From contig NC_092361.1 of NCBI RefSeq assembly GCF_030848805.1, forward strand, positions 18,497,406 through 18,561,405: 64,000 bases of DNA, in the 5' to 3' direction. Each line of letters opens with the position of its first letter. Position 1 is the stretch's first letter. The position numbers were made by a program, and so were the translations under genes. Origin of the DNA: Temnothorax longispinosus. Its lineage: Eukaryota; Arthropoda; Insecta; Hymenoptera; Formicidae. The notes under the pieces were generated by a model. It saw nothing but the letters and a program-made list of their open reading frames with translations, was not told the origin of the DNA and did not search any database. This document shows positions 26,837 through 37,531 of the stretch, one piece after another.

Positions 26837-29800
26837 GACCAGATAGCGGTTCACGAATCATTGAACATAGAGCCATTGAGCGAGAACCTGATGTATAATC
26901 TACGGTATTACTCCAACTCACATGTGTCGATTCCTAACGACACACTAGTGATCATCATCCTTTAAGGAATAACTAAATGTACCCGTGACGACTGAATTTC
27001 TTAACGCAAAAATTATAACGGAAATAGAAAAATATATAATCAACTTATGTTCGTCAACATGTTCTAAGAAAAAAATCTGTAGTTACATATTCTTATCACA
27101 TTCTTGTTGTTAACTATGTAAAGTAGCATCTTAAAAATTTGCGAAATAATTATGTATTTAAATTAAGGAAATGATTTATTCGCGGTATATATTAATTTTG
27201 CTTGCATATTAATTTTTGTTTGCAATTGCCTTGTCTATCAGCTACTGTTTATTTTTTGTCGTATTATAGTATGTTGAATAAAGTTATTGTTATTATCATA
27301 TGTTTCTTTAAATTATCTCCTTTAAAAAAATCTCTATATATGTCGATATTAATCAGCACCACTCGTAATAGAAGCATAAATCTGAATGTATCACGCATTG
27401 GAAAGTATAATTTCGCGATGATACATCATCCTCAAGAGCTTATCTTATGCGTTAATTATTAATGAAGCTATTATGAATAAAGAACGGAAATTGAAGAACA
27501 AGGTTTTAAGTGTTGCATATTAGCATTTCTTGCTTCTTATTTTTACTTTTTATTATTACATATTTGATTATCATATTTTTGTTTTATAATTCATTATTAT
27601 ATAATTTCTTTATTAGTTAGTAAATATTTATGTAATAATACACGTATTATGTAAATATATTCATTATTATATAATTTATTTATTATATAATAAACATATA
27701 TGTTTTTATTTATTAAGTCGTATAATTCCAAATAATGCAGGATTTTGCGGCGAACTTTTACACAGGATCGGAGCGTATTTCACATCGCGCTGGTCGAAAT
27801 GACAGTTTTTGAACAATGTTACGTTTTTATATGGGGCAAAGCGTGATATTTACGATGTCCATTCTATTTTCATGGAAATCAGGTCGCGCAATCCTTCATC
27901 ATAAGTCGGAAAGTTTTAATTACGGTACGGATAATGATGACAAACGATGCGTAATACGTATGCAATATCGGTGTCACCGCAAGGAGAGAATATGTTCACA
28001 GTCAGCCATTTGTATGTCTGCTCAGGACAAGACGCATTGATGGTTGATTGATACCCCACCTAGTTCAATATTTATCGAATTGATGCTCTCTGATTGACAT
28101 CGGGCTTTTGGAAATTTATAGTGTGAAGCGAATAAAATTCTCTATTTTTACGCAACACACACGTGGACAATATTGGACATGAAATAATAATGTCAGCGTA
28201 TGATGAAATTAGTTCCAATGACGATGAATCAAAAAGATTTTCAACAATCAAGTCCATTTTGTCCATAAAACTTTGTTAAATTTAATAGAAAAATAAAAAT
28301 GCAGCTTAAAATTATAAGAGCAGCTTTTAAAATAATCTTTGTACGGCAGAATCGTTTTAAAATAGAGAGTAGATAGTTTCTCTATATACAAAAAAAAATC
28401 AGGGAATACTTAGTTTGACTTATGATTTTATATGTTGTGTAATTATATAACTTTTATATCTAACAAGATATTTTTTATTGTGTTAAACTTTGTATCATAG
28501 ATCTTTCTCACCTGGAAAGATAGAATAAGAAATAACAGGTTAGCTTGATAAATACGAGAAACTACATAGTCGGGATTTAAGTTCAACGGAAATTGTAGAA
28601 ACACGAGCATACACGTGTAATGGGGGGTTGAAGAAGGGGAAAAGGCAGGATTCTTTCCACGATGTTCGTGATCGCTTGTACTCGCGGGCAGTGATTAGGA
28701 GCGATGCGTGAAACGTTCGTAACGTTAATGAAAGAAGAGATCGCCGGTACGTGACGTGCCATTTCCACTCGCGGTCAGATCAAGCGGAGAATTTTATCCT
28801 CTGTAGCGATTGTTCTCGCCCGATCCGACGTGACGGCGTTTATTGGATCGATACACGGTCTCTCTTCTTCTCGGCGTTAATAATAAAAAGCATCGGCTGA
28901 TATTATCCGCTGGATGGCGGCGGACTGCGCGGGCTGCTGGCACCTCTTGATAGTATAAAAAATGGCATCCGTGGCCAGCAACGCGGCTACGTGACGTGAG
29001 AGTAATTACCAGCAGCCGCGTGAACACATACGCAATACTGAGGATGCGATGGTGCAGCGCATCTACATATTGGTACGAAAAACGTTTCAAAGGCGATCGT
29101 TAAGCATCTCCTCCTCCTCATCTAGCACATCACATGGAACAGCGCATCGCATGGAATTCTATCTTCAAGTTTAAATAAAAGATTTAAAATATATTCCAAT
29201 TATTCTAATGGAGTGTGCAATTGTTAGATTGCTATCTAAAACAAGCTTTTCAAAGGTAAATTGACTTGACAATTTAGATTTGTTAATTAAAGCTCTTAAA
29301 AAAAAAAAAATTTTAGAAAACGCAAACTATACCGTACATACATCGTATGAGTACACGCAATTATAGTTTGTTATCTAAGCATTTATATAAACGGACACGT
29401 AATTTTAATGTGATTATGTAATAAAAGGACACAGATTCTATATTCTTGCGTAACATACTGAATACTTATTATGAGAAAATATTTACAGTTCAATTCGATT
29501 GTAATTTGCATATGGCAAACATTTCGAGTGAAATATAGACGGCATATCTCTGATTCACTCACCGGTTAATTTTAGATTGCTATCCGAACAAAATAATAAG
29601 GATATTATAACGACCATGATCTCAACGAGATAAGATTTCTTATCTGTTCGATGTTGAACTTGTACATTCATCTTTCTCGACATTTTACTTTATTAGAATA
29701 TAATTCATTGGAGAGAACTCTAGATTGACAAATGCTTAAGCGTATTTTGTATCATGTCGAGCAATGATATATTAAATAAGATGAAATTATGAAGGTACGA

Positions 29801-30447
29801 TTGTAAAACTATTATTTGGCAAATTTTTCATTTAATATTTCTGATAAAATTGTTTAAATAAAAATTTTGAATGTACCTGCATTAATATAAGTATCCATTA
29901 AAAATTTTTTGCAGCATTTAAATTGAATTTCTCATAAAATAATACGTATCTTTGTAAAACCGTGAATTATAACAATTTACAAATTAATAAATTTAAACGT
30001 TTTATATTTCTTTGCGGATGAATTGAATTTATTCGTACCTTTTTCACAGAAATTATGGACTCCAGTACAATAGGCTCTATTAAATAAAATATGAATCTAT
30101 TGTTCCAATTTTATTATGCATTTATATAAAAAATTTATATTATTAACAAAAATCTCGATAAATTGCATATTGCTCTATTAATATTACTATTACTTCCGCA
30201 TCAACCTTTTATTTAAAATGTCAATTAATCATCAAAGGTTTAGACGCAATATACTTTGTGATAAATCAATACTTTCGACAGAAAAAGATCTGAAATTATA
30301 ATACTAAAGTAAATATTAAAGAAGTTAGTGATCGTTTGTCGAATCTAAGCACCTCATAGCAGTATTTAACGTTGTGAATATGAATTTAAAATTCGTTATC
30401 AAGACTGAATTGTAAAAAGAACTTTATGTTTCCTCAGTAGCTCTCAG

Positions 30448-30581
30448 AAATTGTCAATGATAAACCGGAAACGGTTTTCGATGTCTACCAGCTATTGAAC
30501 GATCGTCATTGTCTAAATTGTCAATGATAAACCGTAAACGGTTTTCGATGTCTATCAGCTATTGAACGATCGTCATTGTCT
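30448..30581. repeat. 67-bp tandem duplication with hairpin core
   Basis: Two adjacent 67-bp units start at 30448 and 30515 and differ at only two positions. Each contains AAACCG-NAAA-CGGTTT, a 6-bp stem with a GAAA loop in the first unit and a TAAA loop in the second. Each also contains the palindrome ACGATCGT and an outer CAATGA...TCATTG inverted pair. The high identity suggests a recent duplication. It is noncoding. Confidence 0.93.
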
Positions 30582-32188
30582 ACATTGACATAGAAAAGTA
30601 TTTGTATGTTATTCCTCGATGATAGGATAAGTTGTTCGTCAATTTTCGTATGATTCGTTCATTTCAGCCGGGTCTATCGCTGTAAAAGCCGTAGAACTAC
30701 TACCGTAGCTACTCACTTAGCTAATTCTTACGGTCTCACGTACCATAAGCTGACGCGGCTGAAAATGATGAGTCTGAGATTTGAGATTACACACGTACCG
30801 AGGAACACGTTTCGAGTTATGGCGTTGAATATGAAACGCTCCCTTCGCGTTGAATTTATGAAAAGGAATTAATTTGCGCGATATGGTCGACAGAGTCGCG
30901 AGGATCACAAAAAAGTCGCGATGACATTAATGATGCGAACGAAAGAAATAGAGTAAAACATAATTAATTATTAATAAGAAGATACCTATAAGATGATGCT
31001 CATAAAGATTTTTGACAATTAATTATGCAACTATCTGTAAAACTAAATTTAAAATATCAAAATGCTTTATGCATATACCTATATTTATACATGTTTATAT
31101 ACACATCTGCATAAAATATATTTGCATAAAATACATCTACATAAAATATATTAATATAAAATATTGAGAAAATTACAGTGAATAATTGACCGTGATATAT
31201 CTATTTTGTATACATCTCAAGGTACAATGTCACGGGTAAGACGTGCCTGTGATAAAGTCTTTGAAATATTCCACTATTCCGTAGAAATCACATGCAATGT
31301 CTCTTATGCGTTGTTTTCTAGGTAGTATTATTTGATTCCGAATTAAACACTTGCGTCAGAAAAGTCTACTACTACTTAATTAATCACATGTGCTCTTATC
31401 AGCGGTATTTACGTTATCAGACCCCCAATGAGCAATAATCTAACAAGAGAAAAGCTGAAAATGTATGAAGATAATTTACGAGAAAGATAAAAACGTTGAG
31501 GAAATGTCACGTGAAAAAAAGGTATTTTCATGGAATTTTAATTTTATAATATAATCCACTTTTATAAAATATTATAAAAAGTATAATACTTGTCATATAA
31601 AACTGCGTATATCATGTGTTTTATGACATACAAAAAAACGTGTTCTTTATCAATACATGTACGTCATCACACAGCACTAATTCTTTTCGTCTTGACAAGA
31701 TCCGTGGACTTTTATTATATCTAATAAATCTATTTTTATTGCTTCTCTTATTGTATTAATTGAACAGTCATAAAATCATTTTGTGTCTACTGCAGTTTAT
31801 TTAATGCGACAAAGAACCATATTAACCATAATAACAAGTATAATAATTAGATATATAAAATTACATTAGATATATAGAATACATTATATGTATATATATA
31901 TATATATTTTTTTTAGATAAAATTAAATTAATTAAAAACTATAAAATCTTCCGGAGTGTAGTCACATTTAGATAATTAGCGTATTACTCTTTTTTCTCAT
32001 TGTCTAAAGGAACAAGATGAATATATGTGTCATACTAAAAAAAGAGTTTCTACAAACTGCAGGGAAATAACGGAAGATGAAACAAATAATCTTACGTAAG
32101 CTGTTGTCACTGTCGACAGATAGAAATCTGCGAGTTAATATGATGCGATTCTTTGTGGAGCCAAGCATGAGATTTGATAACGTGAAGA

Positions 32189-32224
32189 TATAAATACGTT
32201 CGCCGACTGTCGGTTGAACAGTAT
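32189..32224 (+). promoter_or_regulatory. Core promoter: TATA box and initiator
   Basis: TATAAATA at 32189-32196 is followed by ACAGTA, an arthropod-type initiator (TCAGT-like), with its central A at 32220. That A lies 31 bases from the first T of the TATA box, which is the standard spacing. It leaves a 46-47 base 5' UTR before the ATG at 32267. This focused promoter fits a highly expressed, tissue-restricted secreted-protein gene. The transcription start is predicted from sequence only. Confidence 0.75.
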
Positions 32225-32266
32225 AGTTTTAGTTAACAGACGGTTTCACACAATTAATTTTACAAG

Positions 32267-35200
32267 ATGCGGATTTCACTTCCTGTGCTTCTGTGCCTTA
32301 CTTTGGCTGCCTGCAGAAACATAGACTATCAGGATGACTTTGCCATGGGTGAACGACAAGAAGGCGATTACCTCATTTCTAATAGAACTATTTTCAAGGT
32401 AAATTTCACTACTTCAATCGCAGTTATTCCCTGTATACGTTGAATTCGTAACAATATATCTTAGAATCTTATACAAGTCAGATTTTAATTACAAAAAAAA
32501 AAATTCAGAAACTTTATGACTATACTTTTATTGACATAAACAAATGTTACAATCAGATCTCGTAGATATTAAAAGTAATGCATTCTATATGTTAAATCTT
32601 ATCTGATATGTCTTAAATTTGCTGTTTAAATTTAATTTAACTTTATATCGTAATTTGTCACCAATTTACTTAAAACATTAGTAAGACAAAATAATGGTAA
32701 GACAAAATACTAGAGCACTATGCACAGCTACATTCACTTTATCAATTTATTCGTGAATTTTATCGCTGATTGATTTCCAGATATTTAAACTTAACCAAAT
32801 AATGACATTCATGTCTACCAATAATATTATTAATACTATTAATTCCTATTTATATATTATAGCCTCCCATTCCTTGGAAACCCATGAAAGCAACGATCGG
32901 TGTAAGTGCCCCAAAAAATGGATATCTCACTTTTGTTAAAATCACAAATTTAAGAGATCAACAGACAAAAGTTATACCAATGAGACTTAGTCAAACAAAA
33001 GTAGTAATGCTCGTAATAGGAAAGCGCGGGGAAGGAATGCTTGTACGCGTGGAAGGTTATGCAAAAAGCATTTTAACAACACCTGCTCCAAGCACGACTA
33101 CTACTGAACCTAATGATGAAGACAACAGCAAATCTAGTAGCGAAGAAAGTAAAAGCACATCTGAAAGTAGCGAAGAAAGTAAAAGCACATCTGAAAATAG
33201 CGAAGAAAGTAAAAGTACATCTAAAAGTAGCGAAGAAAACAATGGCGATGGAAACAACGCATCCAACAACGGAAATGGAAATAATTCAGCTGAAGGTGGC
33301 GATGGAGGAAATAGCGCACCCAATGCTGGGGATGGAAATAACAACTCAGCAGAAGGTGGCGATGGAGAAAATAGCGCACCCGATACTGGAGATGGAAACA
33401 GCAATTCAGCCGAAAGGGGCGATGGAGGAAATAGCGCACCCGATGCTGGGGATGGAAACAACAATTCAGCTGAAGGTAGCGATGGAGGAAATAGCGCACC
33501 CAATGCTGGGGATGGAAACAACAATTCAGCTGAAGGTAGCGATGGAGGAAATAGCGCACCCAATGCTGGGGATGGAAACAACAATTCAGCCGAAGGTGGC
33601 GATAGAGGAAATAGCGCACCCGATGCTGGGGATGGAAACAACAACTCAGCCGAAGGTGGCGATGGAGGAAACAGCGCACCCAATGCTGGGGATGGAAACA
33701 ACAATTCAGCCGAAGGTGGCGATGGAGAAAATAGCGCACCCAATGCTGGGGATGGAAACAACAATTCAGCCGAAGGTGGCGATGGAGAAAATAGCGCACC
33801 CAATGCTGGGGATGGAAACAACAATTCAGCCGAAGGTGGCGGTGGAGGAAACAGCGCACCCGATGCCGAGGATGAAGACAACTCAGCCGAAGGTGGCGAT
33901 GGAGGAAATAACGCACCCGATACTGGAGATGGAAACAGCAATTCAGCCGAAAGGGGCGATGGAGGAAATAGCGCACCCAATGGTGGGGATGGAAACAACA
34001 ATTCAGCCGAAGGTGGCGATGGAGGAAATAGCGCACCCAATGCTGGGGATGGAAATAACAACTCAGCCGAAGGTGGCGATGGAGGAAACAGCGCACCCAA
34101 TGCTGGGGATGGAAACAACAATTCAGCCGAAGGTGACGATGGAGGTAATAGCGCACCCAATGCTGAGGATGAAAACAACAACTCAGCCGAAGCTGGCGAT
34201 GGAGGAAACAGCGCACCCAATGCTGGGGATGGAAACAACAATTCAGCCGAAGGTGACGATGGAGGAAACAGCGCACCCAATGCTGGGGATGGAAACAACT
34301 CAGCCGAAGGTGGCGATGGAGGAAACAGCGCACCCGATGCCGGGGATGGAAACAACAATTCAGCCGAAGGTGGCGATGGAGGAAATAGCGCACCCAATGC
34401 TGGGGATGGAAACAACAATTCAGCCGAAGGTGGCGATGGAGGAAACAGCGCACCCAATGGTGGGGATGGAAACAACAATTCAGCCGAAGCTGGCGATGGA
34501 GGAAACAGCGCACCCGATGCCGGGGATGGAAATAACAACTCAGCCGAAGGTGGCGATGGAGGAAACAGCGCACCCGATGCCGGGGATGGAAACAACAATT
34601 CGGCCGAAGGTGGCGGTGGAGGAAACAGCGCACCCGATGCCGGGGATGGAAACAACAATTCGGCCGAGGGTGGCGATGGAGGAAATAGCGCACCCAATGG
34701 TGGGGATGGAAACAACAATTCGGCCGAAGGTGGCGGTGGAGAAAACAGCGCACCCGATGCCGGGGATGGAAACAACAATTCGGCCGAGGGTGGCGATGGA
34801 GGAAATAGCGCACCCAATGGTGGGGATGGAAACAACAACTCAGCCGAAGGTGGCGATGGAGGAAACAGCGCACCTGATGCCGGGGATGGAAACAACAACT
34901 CAGCCGAAGGTGGCGATGGAGAAAACAGCGCACCCAATCCTGGGGATGGAAACAACAATTCAGCCGAAGGTGACGATGGAGGAAACAGCGCACCCAATGC
35001 TGGGGATGGAAACAACTCAGCCGAAGGTGGCGATGGAGGAAACAGCGCACCCGATGCCGGGGATGGAAACAACAATTCGGCCGAGGGTGGCGATGGAGGA
35101 AATAGCGCACCCAATGGTGGGGATGGAAACAACAATTCAGCCGAAGGTGGCGATGGAGGAAACAGCGCACCCGATGCCGGGGATGGAAACAACAATTCGG

Positions 35201-36840
35201 CCGAAGGTGGCGATGGAGGAAACAGCGCACCCGACGCCGGGGATGGAAACAACAATTCCGCCGAAGGTGGCGATGGAGGAAATAGCGCACCCAATGCTGG
35301 GGATAAAAATAACAACTCAGCCGAAGGTGGCGATGGAGAAAACAGCGCACCCAATGGTGGGAATGGAAATAACAACTCAGCCGAAGGTGGCGATGGAGGA
35401 AACAACGCACCCGATGCTGGGGATGGAAACAACTCAGCCGAAGGTGGCGATGGAGGAAACAGCGCACCCGATGCCGGTGATGAAGACAACAACTCAGCCG
35501 AAGGTGGCGATGGAGGAAACAGCGCACCTGATGCCGGGGATGGAAACAACAACTCAGCCGAAGGTGGCGATGGAGAAAACAGCGCACCCAATCCTGGGGA
35601 TGGAAACAACAATTCAGCCGAAAATGGCGATGGAGGAAACAGCGCACCCAATGCTGGGGATGGAACCAACTCAGCCGAAGGTGGCGATCGAGGAAACAGC
35701 GCACCCGATGCCGGGGATGGAAACAACAATTCGGCCGAGGGTGGCGATGGAGGAAATAGCACACCCAATGGTGGGGATGGAAACAACAATTCAGCCGAAG
35801 GTGGCGATGGAGGAAACAGCGCACCCGATGCCGGGGATGGAAACAACAATTCGGCCGAAGGTGGCGATGGAGGAAATAGCGCACCCGACGCCGGGGATGG
35901 AAACAACAATTCCGCCGAAGGTGGCGATGGAGGAAATAGCGCACCCAATGCTGGGGATAAAAATAACAACTCAGCCGAAGGTGGCGATGGAGAAAACAGC
36001 GCACCCAATGGTGGGAATGGAAATAACAACTCAGCCGAAGGTGGCAATGAGGGAAATAGCGCACCCGATACCGGGGATGGAAATAAAAACTCAGCCGAAG
36101 GTGGTGATGGAGAAAACAACGCACCCGATGCCGGGAATGGAAACAACAATTCGGCCGAAGATGGAGATGGAGAAAACAGCGCACCCAATACCGAGGATGG
36201 AAACAACAATTCAGCCGGAGATGATGGAGAAAACAACGCATCCAATGCAGGTGATGGAAACAATAACTCAGCCGAAGGTGGCGATGGAGGAAACAACGCA
36301 CCCGATGCTGGTGACGGAAACAACAATTCAGCCGAAGGTGGTGATGGAGAAAACAATGCACCCAATGCCGGAGATGGAAATAACAACTCGGCCGAAGGTA
36401 AAGATGAAGAAAACAACAATGGAGCACCCGATGCTGGAGATGAAAATAACAGCGCACCAAATGATGAAAAAGAAAACAACGGTGCACCCGAAGCTGGAGA
36501 AGAAAATAACAATGAATCCAATGCGGCCGATGGAAACAACAGCATTCCCGATTCTGGAGATGGAAACAGCGCCGAGGGTGGCGATGGAAATAATGCCGCA
36601 ACCGAGGATGGCAATGGAAACAATAACGCACCCGAAGATGACAGCGGAAACAATAACGCAACCGATGATGATGATGGAAACAACAGCGCACCCGTTGGCA
36701 ACGAAGACAACACGCCTGACGATAATGACAATGAAGACAACAGTACAGTTAATAATGACAATAAAAACAACAGCACACCTGATAATGGCAATGGCGACGA
36801 CGACAACAATAACAATCCTGTTATTGTCGTAACGATATAG
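32267..36840 (+). CDS. Secreted MBF2-domain protein with 52-copy acidic Gly/Asn repeat
   Basis: Two exons, 32267-32398 and 32863-36840, join in phase 0 to encode 1369 residues. The start is the first ATG after the promoter. Residues 1-16 (MRISLPVLLCLTLAAC) form a signal peptide, so the protein is predicted to be secreted. Residues 28-111 match the insect MBF2 family, often named 'probable salivary secreted peptide' in Hymenoptera. GERQEGDYLISNRTIF corresponds to the family's G-x-R-x-G-D-x-L start, and KRGEGMLVRVEGYA to its closing (Q/K)RG-x-G...V.(I/L)Y strand. Family members are usually only about 110-130 residues. Here a Thr/Pro and Ser/Glu/Lys linker (117-170) leads to 52 tandem 19-20-residue units (194-1227; consensus GGDGGNSAPNAGDGNNNSAE). 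A degenerate Asn/Asp/Glu tail ends in PVIVVTI. The mature protein has no Cys, is strongly acidic, and has one NNS sequon in most units. Function is unknown. A glycosylated secretory polymer (salivary, glue, silk-like or lubricating) is my inference. The family name derives from a silkworm coactivator and does not imply a nuclear role here. Confidence 0.88.
32399..32862 (+). other. Intron 1 of the MBF2-repeat gene (464 bp)
   Basis: The donor is AAG|GTAAAT and the acceptor TATATATTATAG|CC. Removing it keeps the frame and splits the MBF2-like domain after residue 44. The intron is AT-rich and contains no coding sequence. The in-frame ATG at 32884 in exon 2 would lack the signal peptide and the first part of the domain, so it is not the likely start. 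Confidence 0.85.
33139..33237 (+). repeat. 30-bp coding repeat (SEESKSTSES linker)
   Basis: Three 10-residue units S-E-E-S-K-S-T-S-(E/K)-(S/N) and a partial fourth lie between the MBF2-like domain and the long array (residues about 137-169). The units are nearly identical at DNA level. Serines followed two residues later by Glu (S-x-E) are potential secretory-pathway kinase sites. The linker has lysines, unlike the main array. Confidence 0.9.
33310..36411 (+). repeat. Coding minisatellite, 52 units of 60 or 57 bp
   Basis: Counting units from each N-(S/N)-A-P start gives 52 copies: 46 of 60 bp and six of 57 bp, which sum exactly to the 3102-bp span. All length changes are whole codons, and five of the six fall in the Asn run. 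Most substitutions are Asn/Asp, Ala/Gly or Gly/Glu exchanges, or silent. Units become more divergent near the 3' end (from about unit 46). The array has no stop in either long alternative frame, which creates very long shadow frames on both strands. Confidence 0.97.
34864..36054 (+). repeat. Higher-order duplication inside the array, period 654 bp
   Basis: Units 27-35 (34864-35400) are repeated as units 38-46 (35518-36054). They share the same sequence of diagnostic variants, including NPGDG, a 57-bp unit, GDKNN and NGGNG at matching places. The copies differ at only a few residues (for example GDD versus NGD, and SAP versus STP). This implies one unequal exchange or slippage event moving an eleven-unit block. 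Confidence 0.88.
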
Positions 36841-36953
36841 AAGCTTAGATGATTAATTAATTAATAATTTGGACTGAAAAAATTCTGCCGAAAGGCATCT
36901 AATTTAAAATCAGAATATGTAACAGTTATGATATGTATTCTTACATGTACATA

Positions 36954-37021
36954 AATATAATATAAAGACAACATTGCATTTGACAATGTATTATTTGATT
37001 AATATGTGTTGTGTGTTGATT
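36954..37021 (+). terminator. Probable polyadenylation region of the MBF2-repeat gene
   Basis: About 115 bases after the stop codon lie two overlapping AATATA hexamers (36954-36964) followed by TATAAA. These are recognised weaker variants of AATAAA, and no perfect AATAAA was seen nearer the stop. A GT-rich stretch (TATGTGTTGTGTGTTGATTG, about 37003-37020) follows at the usual distance for the downstream element, placing cleavage near 36975-37000. Confidence 0.55.
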
Positions 37022-37486
37022 GTAAGTAATTATAAGTAAGAATATACAAATATATAAATGTTAATTATTTTACATTATTCTGTGCATCTCTGTACCATTC
37101 GAATATTGATATGTAGCGTACAAATTCTAAAAGTACTGTATTTTGGAAAATTTGAAGCATTTTAAACATTAATTACATCTTATAAACTTTGCGTACACTA
37201 GTTTACATAATATCAAAGTTAAATACTCTGCTGATGTATAATTTATTTCGCTTCTATTGGAGAATATTACAGTTCAAAAAATACCTCAATTAGACATACC
37301 CTTTCCTATAACATGCATTATTAACTTCTGTATTTCTCCCCACCATTATAGATTTCCGGAGATGCGAAGAACGTCGCGACATTGCCGAATGCGACTAACG
37401 AAATGAGATTATCATCGCGGCTTATGTATTTCAGGAATCATCGGTTCCGTGACGTGAAATATAATTTAGCAGGCTTGAGAATTCTA

Positions 37487-37531
<45 letters not shown>

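Larger units (their letters stand above)
26014..32188. other. Intergenic or intronic, upstream of the MBF2-repeat gene
   Basis: The sequence is mostly AT-rich, with a more CpG-dense part at about 28580-29090. No supported gene is present. Noteworthy pieces are two E-boxes at 26821-26836 and a 67-bp tandem duplication at 30448-30581. TA-rich simple sequence lies at 27580-27700 (a short repeated ATTATTATATAATTT block) and at 31884-31918. Confidence 0.5.

Noticed and set aside
33057..36832. Three further very long open frames across the repeat gene: one on the plus strand (33113-36832) and two on the minus strand
   Set aside because: They arise because a 60-bp unit with no stop in those frames is repeated 52 times. 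Their translations are degenerate (Met/Thr/Lys, Leu/Pro/Ser or His/Arg/Cys rich) and only the called frame connects to a signal peptide and domain through good splice sites.
32884..36840. Single-exon gene starting at the ATG at 32884
   Set aside because: This start would drop the signal peptide and the first part of the MBF2-like domain. The upstream exon joins in phase with consensus splice sites and has a TATA/initiator promoter.
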